NCBI RefSeq assembly: GCF_004368965.1
Contig: NZ_SORO01000003.1
Coordinates: forward strand, 289,015 to 353,014
DNA length: 64,000 bases
Reading direction: 5' to 3'
Origin: Leptospira meyeri
Lineage (GTDB): Bacteria > Spirochaetota > Leptospiria > Leptospirales > Leptospiraceae
A program made the position numbers and the translations under genes. Below the pieces are notes generated by a model, which did not search any database, was not told the origin of the DNA, and saw only the letters and a program-made list of their open reading frames with translations. Below, piece after piece: positions 9,453 to 18,716 of the stretch (position 1 is its first letter; the number at the start of each line of letters is the position of its first letter).

Positions 9453-10880
9453 CTAAGGATTGGTTCCTGCTGTAACAATCGCAATTGGCAAAGTACTCGT
9501 TCCAACGTTTCCAATGGAAGTTAAACTACCATCTACCTGATTGATCAAAAACATATCTGCTGTATTTGCATTTATATTTGTTACATACAAAAATTTTCCA
9601 GAAGAATCAATAGTAATCCCAGTTGGACCATCACCAGTGATGGCTTGGTTTCCTGTGGGAATCAAGTTACCGCTTATTGGATTTATCCCGAAGATTGAAA
9701 TCACATCAGAGCCCTGGTATGTCAAATAAACAAACCGACCAGTTGGATCAGAAACAATCGATCTAGCATTTAGGCCAAAGGGAGCTGTGAGTGATACAAA
9801 ATTCATTAACCCACTATTTGAATCTAGTTGGTAATTCGAAACATTATTCTCTACATCATTGACAATATATAAATTTTTCCCATTTGCTAAGATTTCTACA
9901 TTTCTCGGATTTGCTCCACTCATAATGGTTTGGATTACAGAAGGATATGGGACTCCGGAAACCGGATCAATCTGGTACAAATCAATCATCCTTCCGTTGT
10001 AATTCGGGACATATAAGTAATTTCCAAAAGGATCTATGCCAATACTAGAGGCACCAGTACTGGCTGCAGCAGTACCAATCAATGTTAACTGACCTGTTGC
10101 TTGATTGACTAAAAAAGTTGTTACATTTAAAGAGTTTCGAATATAAACAATATCCTTATACGGATGGTACGTCATTGCAAGTGGAATATTTCCTCCACTT
10201 GCAATTGTTTGAATATTCGTCAAACTTCCGTTTGTTTGATTGATTGAAAATTGAGTAATATCATTTCCACTTCTATTTGGCACAGTTAAGTACTTTTGAC
10301 TTGGACTTATGCCCATAGATTCTGGTCCAGCTCCAGCGGCAACAAACCCAGTTGAGTTCAAGAGACCAGTCGTTGCATTTATTGAATAAGAATTTACTAA
10401 TCCAGAAGTCGCATTAACAACATAGGCAAACTTAGGTACAAACAAAGACTTAATAATCAGTGAGATTGTTGTCTGTTTACTGCTACTATTTGCAGTAATC
10501 AAATATTTTGTTGAGTTCATTCCCAAAAGCGGGGTACCCGATATGGCACAAGTAGATTCATTTAAAGTTAAACCAGTCGGTAGACTCGGAGTAACTTGAC
10601 ATCTTTCCACCGGTTCGGAAGCAAACGGGATGATGGTGCCAATGGATTCGTTTTGCCGGAAGATAAGAAAATCGGAACCATAATTTAATCGAAATGGATT
10701 TAAACCTCCGAAACTGGAGCAAAGAAACTTTCCATCTTCTGAACCAAACTCAAGTAAGGCTGACAAAAGAAAATTCTTACTCTCAGGGTCACATGTTGAA
10801 TTTAAATTGGTTTGGCTACACTGAAGATTTATAAATATTAAAAATAAACAAAAACGAATTATATTGAATTGATCCTTCAC
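9453..10880 (-). CDS. Lipoprotein with Ig-like domain and lactonase-type beta-propeller, paralogue 1
   Basis: 475 residues. Signal peptide with lipidated Cys21 (INLQCS). Residues about 75-140 form an He_PIG-type Ig-like module (VTPSLPTGLTLNESTCAISGTPLLG...YLITA). Residues about 150-475 form a seven-bladed propeller of the 6-phosphogluconolactonase/YncE superfamily, seen as repeats such as GPESMGISPSQKYLTVPNRSGNDITQFSINQTNGSL. No catalytic site is evident; such proteins are usually surface binding or adhesive modules. GTG start with AAGGA upstream. Copy 3 of the conserved promoter lies 43 bases upstream. It is a tandem duplicate of the next gene upstream (11125-12576). Confidence 0.88.
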   Translation of the reverse strand: MKDQFNIIRFCLFLIFINLQCSQTNLNSTCDPESKNFLLSALLEFGSEDGKFLCSSFGGLNPFRLNYGSDFLIFRQNESIGTIIPFASEPVERCQVTPSLPTGLTLNESTCAISGTPLLGMNSTKYLITANSSSKQTTISLIIKSLFVPKFAYVVNATSGLVNSYSINATTGLLNSTGFVAAGAGPESMGISPSQKYLTVPNRSGNDITQFSINQTNGSLTNIQTIASGGNIPLAMTYHPYKDIVYIRNSLNVTTFLVNQATGQLTLIGTAAASTGASSIGIDPFGNYLYVPNYNGRMIDLYQIDPVSGVPYPSVIQTIMSGANPRNVEILANGKNLYIVNDVENNVSNYQLDSNSGLMNFVSLTAPFGLNARSIVSDPTGRFVYLTYQGSDVISIFGINPISGNLIPTGNQAITGDGPTGITIDSSGKFLYVTNINANTADMFLINQVDGSLTSIGNVGTSTLPIAIVTAGTNP

Positions 10881-10900
10881 TACGAAAATCCTTAGTGTGT

Positions 10901-10948
10901 ATACTAATCCAAATGATTGAGTTTGTCGTCCGGGGACGGGAATCAGGA
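10901..10948 (-). promoter_or_regulatory. Conserved 25-bp promoter element, copy 3, with -10 box
   Basis: On the minus strand the element (10948 to 10924) reads TCCTGATTCCCGTCC then CCGGACGACA, followed after 17 bases by TAGTAT (10906-10901). The GTG start of the propeller lipoprotein is 43 bases past the element, leaving a leader of about 14 bases that still contains AAGGA. Confidence 0.87.
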
Positions 10949-11124
10949 GTCGAAGGTCCTGATTAAACCTAGTTTATACCAGAGATTGGTTATAAACCCA
11001 AAGTAAGGCATTTCCGCATAGCACAATCAGCCACATACAATACAAAACTGTAAAAAATATCCTGAGATAGATTCTTATGTACTACAACTGACGGAAGTTT
11101 GTCGAATCGATATGTAAGTTTACA

Positions 11125-12576
11125 TTATGGATTGGTCCCTGCGGTTAAAATCACAGCCGGACTTGTACTGGTTCCTACGTTTCCGTTAGGAGTTAAAATT
11201 CCATTAGATTGATTGATTAAAAATATCCCAGCCGTACCAACTGCCATATTTGTATTGTACAAAAATTTTCCAGAGGGATCTACTGTGATTCCCAAAGGTT
11301 CATTTCCTGTAGCAACTGTGTTTGGAGACAAAGGAAACAACTCTCCGGTCAAGGGGCTCGTTGCATACATAGAAATAGTATTCGTATCTCTGTTTGTCAT
11401 GTATAAAAAACGCCCCAAAGGATCTGTAGCAATAGAGCCAGAAACAACTCCAGTGGAAGGAATTTGAGGAAAAACAGAGCTCATATAACCAGTATTCGTA
11501 TCAATTTGAAAGGTAGAGATATTATTACTAGTGTCATAAGAAACGTATAATGTTTTTCCATTTGCATGAAATGCCATTTTTTTGGGACGGATATCAGTAG
11601 GGATATTCTGGATCGGGTTTGGACTAAGAAGTCCCGTAACCATATCAATTCGATAAGCCCCTATCAAATTCCCATTATAAAAAGTTTCGTATAGAAAATT
11701 TCCGAAATGATCTACTAGAATATATGAACTAGCATAAGGTGTAGGAACGGTATTGATCAAAATTAAATTTCCGGTAGGTGGATTTAAAGAAAAAGTTGAA
11801 AAATTATCTGAATTTCGTATATAAATTAAGTCTTTCGTAGGATGGTAATTTACCGAAATAGGAGTATTACCTCCACTTGAAACTGTTTCAATCAAATTCA
11901 AATTCCCATTAGTTTGGTTGATTGAAAAATGACTGATGTTGTTTGTATTTCGATTAGCGATTGTTAGATATTTTTGATTGGGACTGATCGCCATTGATTC
12001 AGGTCCCCCTCCTGCAGCAACAAAGCCAGAAGCATTAAGCGCTCCAGTAGTTGTATCAATCGTATATGAATTGATCAGATTCGACCCAACATTCGCAACA
12101 AAAACAAATTTTGGTACAAACAACGATTTAATCACCAAAGAAGTTGAGATTTGTTTATTTTGATTTTTTGCTGTGATCAAATATTTAGTTGCATTCAATC
12201 CCACAGTAGAAGTACCCGAAATCTCACAATTTATATCATTCAAAATGATTCCAGGAGGTAAAGGAGGAGTTGATTCACAATGATCAATTGGTTCAGATAC
12301 AAACGGTTTTAAGTTTCCGATTGGTTCACCTTGTTTAATCACAAGGAAATCTGTTCCATAATCCAATCGAAGAGGATTTAAACCTGAAAATAAAGGGCAT
12401 AAAAAAGCCCCATCCGTAGAGCCAAACTCTAATAATGCGGAAAACAGAAAGTTCTCACTTTCTGGATCACAAGCTCCGTTTAATTTGGTCGGTGTACATC
12501 GTAAAGTAGAAAGTACAAAAAAGAAACTAAATAATATATTTACAATATTGGATTGTTTCTTAACAAAGATAAACAT
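11125..12576 (-). CDS. Lipoprotein with Ig-like domain and lactonase-type beta-propeller, paralogue 2
   Basis: 483 residues from ATG 12576; lipidated Cys27 follows LSTLR. Domain order is as in the neighbour: Ig-like module with GIILNDINCEISGTSTVGLNATKYLITA, then a propeller with repeats such as GPESMAISPNQKYLTIANRNTNNISHFSINQTNGNL. Homology to the 9453-10880 product runs end to end, so the pair arose by tandem duplication. The longest frame begins with TTG at 12585, but that codon overlaps the -10 box of promoter copy 4 (12589-12584). ATG 12576 would then lie at or next to the transcription start, giving a leaderless message; no internal start with a ribosome site is visible before the signal peptide. 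Confidence 0.88.
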   Translation of the reverse strand: MFIFVKKQSNIVNILFSFFFVLSTLRCTPTKLNGACDPESENFLFSALLEFGSTDGAFLCPLFSGLNPLRLDYGTDFLVIKQGEPIGNLKPFVSEPIDHCESTPPLPPGIILNDINCEISGTSTVGLNATKYLITAKNQNKQISTSLVIKSLFVPKFVFVANVGSNLINSYTIDTTTGALNASGFVAAGGGPESMAISPNQKYLTIANRNTNNISHFSINQTNGNLNLIETVSSGGNTPISVNYHPTKDLIYIRNSDNFSTFSLNPPTGNLILINTVPTPYASSYILVDHFGNFLYETFYNGNLIGAYRIDMVTGLLSPNPIQNIPTDIRPKKMAFHANGKTLYVSYDTSNNISTFQIDTNTGYMSSVFPQIPSTGVVSGSIATDPLGRFLYMTNRDTNTISMYATSPLTGELFPLSPNTVATGNEPLGITVDPSGKFLYNTNMAVGTAGIFLINQSNGILTPNGNVGTSTSPAVILTAGTNP

Positions 12577-12583
12577 AATTAAC

Positions 12584-12631
12584 AATTTAGTCCAAAAGAT
12601 GAAGTCTGTCTTCCGGGGACGGGAATCAGGA
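12584..12631 (-). promoter_or_regulatory. Conserved 25-bp promoter element, copy 4, with -10 box
   Basis: Minus strand, 12631 to 12607: TCCTGATTCCCGTCC then CCGGAAGACA. After 17 bases comes TAAATT (12589-12584), only seven bases before ATG 12576. The element lies between two divergent genes; the kinase gene at 12709 reads the other way and might be affected by the same bound factor. Confidence 0.85.
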
Positions 12632-12708
12632 GTGTTTTCGGTTTGTTAAATTTCTTAATTCAATCACGATTGAAAATTTTCTATCTCAACCCAAGGATTT
12701 CCCGTAGA

Positions 12709-14607
12709 GTGATTGACCACACACAAAAACTTTTTGTGATTTTTCTTCTTATTTCATGCCAAAGTAACGCAACTGACAACAGTTTACCTAAAGCGAAAGC
12801 GGGAAAGATGCTCATAACTGAAGGCATTTTTCAAAACCATACTTTCATTAAATTAGATGGTGAATGGGATTTTTATTATCAAAAACTTCTGAACGCAGAA
12901 GAAATAAAAAAAAACAAATTAACATTAGAAAAGGATACTTTAATTCTCCCCGGATTTTGGAATGAAATCAAACGGGAAGGCAAAGTTTATTCACCACAAT
13001 CCTACAGTACATTCCATCTCCACCTAACTTTACCAAAATCATTTATCCATGGTCAATTTTCGTTTTATATCCCGCATGCATTCACCACCTATCGAATGTA
13101 TTTAAATGATGTTCTAATTTCTGAAAATGGGACTGTAGGATCCTCTGAAATAGAAACTAGGGAGTATTGGTTACCCAAAATTGTTTTTTTTACACCTACT
13201 TCTGAGGAAATAGAAATTATTCTTCAGGTTGCAAATTATAAATCATTAAACGCTGGTTTTAGACAAAGTATAGAATTTGGGACTCAAGAATCAATGATAA
13301 GGACAAAACAAGTTCGTTTGGCCTTGGATATTTTTTTAATTGCAAGTTTATTTGTAATCTCTCTCTACCATTTTACGCTTTACCTTTTGAAGAAAAATGA
13401 CCAAAGCCTACTGTATTTTTCATTATATTCATTTGTAAGTATGGTTTATAAATTCACGAGTGGAGAATTTTTTTTACTCATATTATTCCCCGATTTTGAA
13501 TGGAGATGGTTGATTAAGATTTTTTTTCTTTCAGTTTATTTAACTTTTCCATTTTTCTTAAGTTTTATTGGCAAAGTTTTCCCAAACGAAATCGGGAATA
13601 AACCGAACTATATATTTCAGTTTATATTTTTCTCATTCTCTTTATTTGTTTTATTTTCCGAATCAACGTGGATTGAGGAAACTTTATTTCCGGCTGAAAT
13701 CACGATGTTATTTTGTTGTATTTACGTAATCTGGATTTTATCAAAGGCCGTTATCAACAAAAGAGAAAATGCAGCCGGTTTTTTATTGGGGTTCCTTTTT
13801 TTATTTATCACTGCCTTAAATGATATCCTATTTGAAAAAAACATCATTAAAACCGAGGTTTATGGTCCGCTAGGAACATTCGTTTTATTTTTCTCTCAAT
13901 CATTTTTCTTATCAAAAAAATATTCGAAGCTATATACGACAGTTGAAAAACAAAAACTTGAATTGGAACAAACTGTTTCATTAAAAGAAAACATTTATCG
14001 TGCTAATATCCTTTCAAAACGAATGGAATTGGAGTTGTATAAAAAAACGATCCAACCTCATTTTCTAATGAATTCACTGTCTGCAATTCGCTATTGGGTA
14101 TCCGAAAGTCCAGAAAAATCTGCCGAAATTTTAGATTCTCTTGTGGGAGAGCTCCGTATCATCTTAAAAGTTGCTTCCAAACAATTGATTCCCATTGGTG
14201 AAGAAATCAAATTATGCAAGTACCATATTGGTGTCATGAAATTACGTACAGAAAAAGAATATCGGTTTAGAACTTTCGGAATCGATCCAAAAGAAGAATT
14301 CCCTCCTCTTATTTTCCACACACTCATTGAAAATGCATTTACTCATGAAGATTCAATCAAGGCGAAATTGAGCTTTATTATCCTTAAAAAAAACATCAAA
14401 AAAGAAGAGAAATTTTTTTCCGTCTATTGTTTTATTGTGTATAACCACTGTAAGTCCAATGAACCAGAAGTTTCAAAGAGTGGATCTGGAACTGGTTTAG
14501 AATATGTTCGGCTCCGATTGGAGGAATCCTATTCGGGCAAGTGGTCGTTACAACATGGAAAGTCTAAAAAAGGATATCGAGTTCTCATCCAAATTCAGAT
14601 TCACTAA
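12709..14607 (+). CDS. 7TMR-DISM sensor histidine kinase of the LytS/YesM type
   Basis: 632 residues from GTG 12709. An extracytoplasmic jelly-roll-like DISMED2 region (about 25-185; LDGEWDFYYQKL...LPGFWNE) is followed by seven membrane helices (about 200-410), a short coiled coil and a His_kinase/HATPase module. The phospho-acceptor is His451 in IQPHFLMNSLSAIRYW; the N-box is HTLIENAFTHE. The longest frame starts with TTG at 12643, but GTG 12709 has AAGGA 11 bases upstream and directly begins a lipoprotein-type signal peptide, VIDHTQKLFVIFLLISC. One base separates its stop from the response regulator, so the two form a cognate pair. LytS-type kinase with a receiver-AraC partner is the YesM/YesN arrangement. 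The ligand is unknown. Confidence 0.9.
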   Translation: MIDHTQKLFVIFLLISCQSNATDNSLPKAKAGKMLITEGIFQNHTFIKLDGEWDFYYQKLLNAEEIKKNKLTLEKDTLILPGFWNEIKREGKVYSPQSYSTFHLHLTLPKSFIHGQFSFYIPHAFTTYRMYLNDVLISENGTVGSSEIETREYWLPKIVFFTPTSEEIEIILQVANYKSLNAGFRQSIEFGTQESMIRTKQVRLALDIFLIASLFVISLYHFTLYLLKKNDQSLLYFSLYSFVSMVYKFTSGEFFLLILFPDFEWRWLIKIFFLSVYLTFPFFLSFIGKVFPNEIGNKPNYIFQFIFFSFSLFVLFSESTWIEETLFPAEITMLFCCIYVIWILSKAVINKRENAAGFLLGFLFLFITALNDILFEKNIIKTEVYGPLGTFVLFFSQSFFLSKKYSKLYTTVEKQKLELEQTVSLKENIYRANILSKRMELELYKKTIQPHFLMNSLSAIRYWVSESPEKSAEILDSLVGELRIILKVASKQLIPIGEEIKLCKYHIGVMKLRTEKEYRFRTFGIDPKEEFPPLIFHTLIENAFTHEDSIKAKLSFIILKKNIKKEEKFFSVYCFIVYNHCKSNEPEVSKSGSGTGLEYVRLRLEESYSGKWSLQHGKSKKGYRVLIQIQIH

Positions 14608-14608
14608 A

Positions 14609-15376
14609 ATGAAAATATTGATATTAGAAGACGAATCCGTTCACGCAAAATTTTTAACCAAATTATTGCATATCATACTGGAATCTTCTTCCATCGAAAT
14701 CAAACATGTGACTTCCATTGATGAAGCAGACCAAGAATTAAAACGATCGCCAACCAATCTTCTATTTTTAGATCTCAATATCTTTGGTTTCGACGGCTTT
14801 GATATTCTGGAAAGGATTCCTACTCTTTTTACGAATACCATTGTAGTCTCTGCCAATACTGACAACGCAATTAGAGCTTTTGAATATGGTGTCATCGACT
14901 TTATCCCCAAACCCATTTCAGAAGATCGATTGCGTTTGGCACTAGAAAGACATTCTCTTTTTGCAAGCACCTACCAAAGAGGAAGCGACCAACAAAAATA
15001 TGCAAAGTCCCGTTTGTTGCAAGTGGATTTGGAACAAGTTGAAAATCGACTTTCTCATTTAATGGAAATTGAAAAAATTTATCTGAATGAAGATTTATCT
15101 CTCGAAGTTCTCGCCGAAGAACTGGAGTTACACCCAAGGCAACTATCTGAATTTTTAAATGGTAAAAAACAAACAACTTTTAACTCTTTTCTCCACAGTT
15201 ATCGGATCAAAGAGGCGAAAGATCTTTTACTCAAATATCCAGAGAAAAATGTGAGTGAAATTGGTTTTGAAGTGGGTTACAAATCACTTTCCAGTTTTTA
15301 CGAAGCATTCAAAAAAGAACTAAAAATTACTGCATCAGAATTCAGACAAAAAACGTCTATAACAGAAACCTTATAA
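14609..15376 (+). CDS. Response regulator, receiver plus AraC-type DNA-binding domain
   Basis: 255 residues from ATG 14609, one base after the kinase stop (TAAAATG). A longer in-frame start at 14504 would overlap the kinase and is unlikely. Receiver: acidic LEDE, phospho-acceptor Asp55 (LFLDLNIFG), Ser81, Lys101 (PKP). AraC domain about residues 155-250 (LSLEVLAEELELHPRQLSEFLNGKK ... NVSEIGFEVGYKSLSSFYEAFKKE). It is the paralogue of the regulator at 5933-6679 and is presumably phosphorylated by the adjoining 7TMR-DISM kinase. A promoter element copy and a lipoprotein gene follow directly, making them plausible targets. Confidence 0.93.
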   Translation: MKILILEDESVHAKFLTKLLHIILESSSIEIKHVTSIDEADQELKRSPTNLLFLDLNIFGFDGFDILERIPTLFTNTIVVSANTDNAIRAFEYGVIDFIPKPISEDRLRLALERHSLFASTYQRGSDQQKYAKSRLLQVDLEQVENRLSHLMEIEKIYLNEDLSLEVLAEELELHPRQLSEFLNGKKQTTFNSFLHSYRIKEAKDLLLKYPEKNVSEIGFEVGYKSLSSFYEAFKKELKITASEFRQKTSITETL

Positions 15377-15482
15377 CAAGAGCTAAACTTACAAAACCTT
15401 TGATGTAGGTTATTTTCTTACAACATAACCTGCTTTTTAAAATTATATGAAATTTCAATTATTAAAAAAATTGAAATTCCTC

Positions 15483-15530
15483 TCCTGATTCCCGTCCCAG
15501 GAAGACAGAAACTCCAAAACAGATTAGAAT
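15483..15530 (+). promoter_or_regulatory. Conserved 25-bp promoter element, copy 5, with -10 box
   Basis: Element at 15483-15507: TCCTGATTCCCGTCC then CAGGAAGACA. After 17 bases TAGAAT occupies 15525-15530. The ATG of the lipoprotein at 15580 is 72 bases past the element; the leader resembles that of copy 2. Confidence 0.87.
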
Positions 15531-15579
15531 TGTATAAATTATTAATATAACTCATTCATTTGGTTCAGGAGACTCGCCC

Positions 15580-16596
15580 ATGTTTAAGGCAAAAGATCTG
15601 GTTAGCAGTTCATTCCCCTTTCAAAAAAATAAATCGTTAGAACGAATGTTTTATTTAACATTTTTCTACTTTATACTTTTTCTTTCATTATTGTTTCTCA
15701 ATTGCGCAAAGGAAGAAACAAAACCAGACAAAACCAATACCCTTGGTTTATTGGGTTTGGCATCTGGAAATCAAATCTCATCAAACTCTGACAATGGTCA
15801 GTCAGAGGGAGGATTGTTACCTCCCATCCCACCAGTTGTGGGTCCACCTGCCAATCCTGGCCAACCCCTGAATGCTCCGATATTGAATGACCCTCAAACG
15901 CAAGTGAACAATGCACCGTTAGCAGAAGACCAATATGGAATTTATGGTAAAATTTTAATTAATAACATTAGTTTCCAACTACCAGTCCATGACCAAACAA
16001 CGATTACTGCCTATATCGGAAAACGAAATTTGAGATTGGAGCCTGATGGAACCGTTGTGAATGCAACAAATTTTAAAACATTCACTCCTGCCAATCCAAA
16101 TCTGGGAGGAACTGTTTGGTTTAGTTTTATCCATCGTTCCAATCAAAAACAAAAACTAATTCTTGTAGCAAGGAATGAATTTGGTTCCTCTTCGAAAGAA
16201 ATCAATTTTAGTCACAATCGGGATTGCCTAGGTGCTCCACTTGCTCCTACTACCCTTGGAGATTGTAACGGACATTGTATCGAAGTTACGAATGTAGCTG
16301 GACAATGGAATTTTAAAGCAAATTACAAACATGGAGATGGTATTACTTTTGCTAATATAACTATCGAAGGATATGCACATACTACAGGAGCAATGTTAGG
16401 TTTTGATGCTTTTGAATACCTTTGGGATCCAGGGAATGGTCTTCCATTACCCGAAGGATTTGTTTCTGTTTCATCAATGCTTAGTCCTCAAGTGAATGAA
16501 CATACTTGTGTCTTATTACAAAGTATTATTTGGATAGAAGACGAAAACGGAAATTTAAATACTACTCTTTTTACGGATCGTGCTAGGTTAGAATAA
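15580..16596 (+). CDS. Proline-linker lipoprotein, paralogue 2
   Basis: 338 residues. Long N-region, hydrophobic core and lipobox FLNC with Cys42, the same position as in paralogue 1. The mature protein repeats the layout: a GLLGL segment, a linker with GGLLPPIPPVVGPPANPGQPLNAPIL, then a globular region with FQLPVHDQTTITAYIGKRNLRLEPDGTVVNATNFKT and LILVARNEFGSSSKEI. The C-terminal third (about 245-300) diverges most from paralogue 1. That may be the variable, interacting surface; this is inference. A fragment of a third paralogue lies near 19.9-20.2 kb. Function unknown. Confidence 0.87.
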   Translation: MFKAKDLVSSSFPFQKNKSLERMFYLTFFYFILFLSLLFLNCAKEETKPDKTNTLGLLGLASGNQISSNSDNGQSEGGLLPPIPPVVGPPANPGQPLNAPILNDPQTQVNNAPLAEDQYGIYGKILINNISFQLPVHDQTTITAYIGKRNLRLEPDGTVVNATNFKTFTPANPNLGGTVWFSFIHRSNQKQKLILVARNEFGSSSKEINFSHNRDCLGAPLAPTTLGDCNGHCIEVTNVAGQWNFKANYKHGDGITFANITIEGYAHTTGAMLGFDAFEYLWDPGNGLPLPEGFVSVSSMLSPQVNEHTCVLLQSIIWIEDENGNLNTTLFTDRARLE

Positions 16597-16606
16597 CCAA
16601 TTAGAT

Positions 16607-16652
16607 CATTGGAATAAGAACCTATCGAAGTAAATCTCCAATGGTGTTTTTT
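16607..16652 (+). terminator. Probable terminator after lipoprotein paralogue 2
   Basis: CATTGGA (16607-16613) can pair with TCCAATG (16637-16643), and TTTTTT follows at 16647-16652. The loop is long (23 bases), so the stem is only moderately convincing. Confidence 0.4.
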
Positions 16653-16673
16653 CCGATGTTGCATTGACTTGTA

Positions 16674-17708
16674 TTACAAAGAAAAATACCGGTGAATGTT
16701 AAAACCGATTGTCCATTCTTTTTTATCGTAGTTGTAATCAGCACCACGCAGGAGTTGGGTGTGAGCAAGGGAACGACTGTTGGTCACAAAAAACTGAAAG
16801 ACATGCCCACCCGTTTCAAAATCGATTCCCGTACTGAATGGTACAGATGTATATTCTACCGGTTTCGATAACAATACGTTGTTTACAAAAGCATCCACGG
16901 CCCTTCCCCTTGCGATCAAATCATTCACTTCTGATACGGAATATTCCACACCACCAATCTTTGTTTTTAGATCTTCACTTTCATATGATTCTCCAATGTA
17001 ATCTCTTTTGGGAGTAAAGATTGCAGCAAATGTAAAGTCCACTCTCTTAAAGAGATGTAGGCGAAAAGATACATCCAAACCTGTTCTATCGTTAGACAGA
17101 TGTTCTTTTACGTAATTTCTGTGAACAAACATAGGAGATACCTGAATCGAAAGAAAGTCATTGAATCTTCTAGAAATCAAAATAGAAGAAAGAGTGCTCT
17201 GTCGATCTGTTAAACTCAACTCATAAGTGTTTAATCGTTTTTCAAGATTGGAATCCAAAGTGGGAATCCCTGTCGAAGGCCGAAGGTAGGGACCAAAAAA
17301 TTGTTCTTGTTTGGAAGTTTCTTGGCCAAACGCACCAAAAAAACTGATCGTCAAAGGAAAATCGGTATCTTGGGTCAACAAACGAACCTTAGATCTCGCT
17401 TCATATGTTTTTTGAAATGAGGTTCTTGCAAGGCCAACTGAAATACGATCAGTGATTCCATAATCCAATGATAGTTGCGTATTGGCACCTTGGTCCAAAC
17501 CAAAAAAATCATAAGAAGTGGATTTTGCGTCACCAAAGCGGTGATTGAATCGGAAATCAATTCCGTTTTTGCCAACGTCTTCCGTACTCGGCATATGAAT
17601 CAAACTAGTACCTAAAAAAGCAGTTTTTCTAAATTCTTGGGAGTCAATGGGGGAGACTAACATTAGTATAATGAGTGAGAGAATAAAACGATAAAAAAGT
17701 TGATTCAT
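16674..17708 (-). CDS. DUF5777-type outer-membrane beta-barrel protein
   Basis: 344 residues from ATG 17708, which overlaps the stop of the yceI-like gene (ATGA). A start at 17723 is possible but would overlap further. A signal peptide ([17 protein letters not shown]) precedes a sequence of alternating hydrophobic strands. The opening [29 protein letters not shown]...[30 protein letters not shown] is what I know as the DUF5777 signature. It ends with an aromatic residue pair typical of barrels (HRYFSL). In other bacteria this family often sits next to YceI proteins and small c-type cytochromes, as here, suggesting a redox or lipid-quinone role that has not been established. Confidence 0.82.
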   Translation of the reverse strand: MNQLFYRFILSLIILMLVSPIDSQEFRKTAFLGTSLIHMPSTEDVGKNGIDFRFNHRFGDAKSTSYDFFGLDQGANTQLSLDYGITDRISVGLARTSFQKTYEARSKVRLLTQDTDFPLTISFFGAFGQETSKQEQFFGPYLRPSTGIPTLDSNLEKRLNTYELSLTDRQSTLSSILISRRFNDFLSIQVSPMFVHRNYVKEHLSNDRTGLDVSFRLHLFKRVDFTFAAIFTPKRDYIGESYESEDLKTKIGGVEYSVSEVNDLIARGRAVDAFVNNVLLSKPVEYTSVPFSTGIDFETGGHVFQFFVTNSRSLAHTQLLRGADYNYDKKEWTIGFNIHRYFSL

Positions 17709-18265
17709 TCTTGGTATGTCCATAAAATTTCCGATTCGATTTGGATCGTTTCGTTTAGTTTTAAGATGACCAACTTAGGAACATCGATTTTAAAGTCCGT
17801 TAGATGAATATCGAAATTCGACCGGATTAAAAATTCTTTTTCACCTTCTTCGATACTCCCTTGGATCTTAAAATTCTTTTTAGTGACTCCGTGTAGAGTG
17901 AGATCCCCTTCAATTTCCACAATTTTAGATTTCCTATCCCACCGTCTCATCACTCCCATAAAGGTTGTAGTTGGATATTTTTCCGTTTCGAGATAATTCT
18001 CATGCATGTGACGATTCATCAATCGATTCGGAACATTTATGTTCTTCATCTCGATTTGAATGGATACCTTCTTTGAAACCATATTTGCAGACCCGGAAAC
18101 ATTTGTTATGTTTCCTCGAATCGTTTCTTGTGGTGCCTCACTTAAAAAGTGAATCTTAGCAACTTTCACCACCAGAGATTTGGTTTTTGTGTCTGCAAAT
18201 AAATTGGTTGTTAATATCCAAAAAAAAAGAAGAAGAAAAAAAATCTTCTTATGAAAGAGATTCAG
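17705..18265 (-). CDS. YceI-family periplasmic protein
   Basis: About 187 residues. A signal peptide ([19 protein letters not shown]) is followed by a YceI lipocalin-like barrel that binds polyisoprenoid lipids in characterised members. Diagnostic stretches are [25 protein letters not shown] and [17 protein letters not shown]. The start is uncertain. The longest frame begins with TTG at 18292 inside the cytochrome gene. A CTG at 18265 overlaps the cytochrome stop (CTGA) and has AAGGTGG just upstream, which favours translational coupling from a rare CTG codon. It overlaps the next gene by four bases (ATGA), so cytochrome, yceI and barrel form a tight operon. Confidence 0.87.
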   Translation of the reverse strand: MNLFHKKIFFLLLFFWILTTNLFADTKTKSLVVKVAKIHFLSEAPQETIRGNITNVSGSANMVSKKVSIQIEMKNINVPNRLMNRHMHENYLETEKYPTTTFMGVMRRWDRKSKIVEIEGDLTLHGVTKKNFKIQGSIEEGEKEFLIRSNFDIHLTDFKIDVPKLVILKLNETIQIESEILWTYQE

Positions 18266-18690
18266 GGGTTCCCACCTTTTAGTGTCCAACAATAGATTGC
18301 TTTATTGATTGCATTCGTATTATAAATTCGCATGGATCCTGAATTGATTTTATTAAATAATAAACTTGCCCTCGGATTTCCAACTGTGATTCTATTTCTA
18401 GTGCTATTAAAAGAAGTGATATCAAAACCAGCATTTGCGTTGCCTGCGTTATGACAATTGGAACATGTAGCCGTTGTTCCTGCTTGGCCAAGTGTTGCGA
18501 ATGTTGGTGCAGGGTCTGTACAATCGGCATCAGTAATTTCCGTAAGCGGAGCACTGGAACCTAGTAACAAAGCATAATATTGTAATATGCCTTCTTTGTC
18601 AGAACTCTTTTCGTTTTTGCAACTTACGGATATTGAAAGAGCAAGAAGTAAAACAAAACTACTTTTCTTAAGAATTTGATTTTTTTTCAA
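18262..18690 (-). CDS. Small c-type cytochrome lipoprotein
   Basis: 142 residues. Lipobox at SVSC (Cys24). A single haem-binding motif CSNCH lies at residues 76-80, preceded by [37 protein letters not shown]-terminal cysteine lies in [12 protein letters not shown], and the haem's sixth ligand may be the Met in SGSMRIY. It would carry electrons at the membrane surface, feeding or draining the YceI/DUF5777 proteins encoded downstream. An 11-bp-arm palindrome lies 27 bases upstream of its start. Confidence 0.85.
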   Translation of the reverse strand: MKKNQILKKSSFVLLLALSISVSCKNEKSSDKEGILQYYALLLGSSAPLTEITDADCTDPAPTFATLGQAGTTATCSNCHNAGNANAGFDITSFNSTRNRITVGNPRASLLFNKINSGSMRIYNTNAINKAIYCWTLKGGNP

Positions 18691-18716
18691 TATACTACCC
18701 TTATATTTCCCTATAA

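Noticed and set aside
10972..10997. GTTTATA/TATAAAC inverted repeat between the two propeller lipoprotein genes
   Set aside because: No T-run follows on the minus strand and the arms are short and AT-rich, so a terminator call is not justified.
14504..14608. N-terminal extension of the second receiver-AraC regulator
   Set aside because: It would overlap the kinase C-terminus in another frame and precede the receiver fold; ATG 14609 directly follows the kinase stop and matches the start of the paralogue at 5933.
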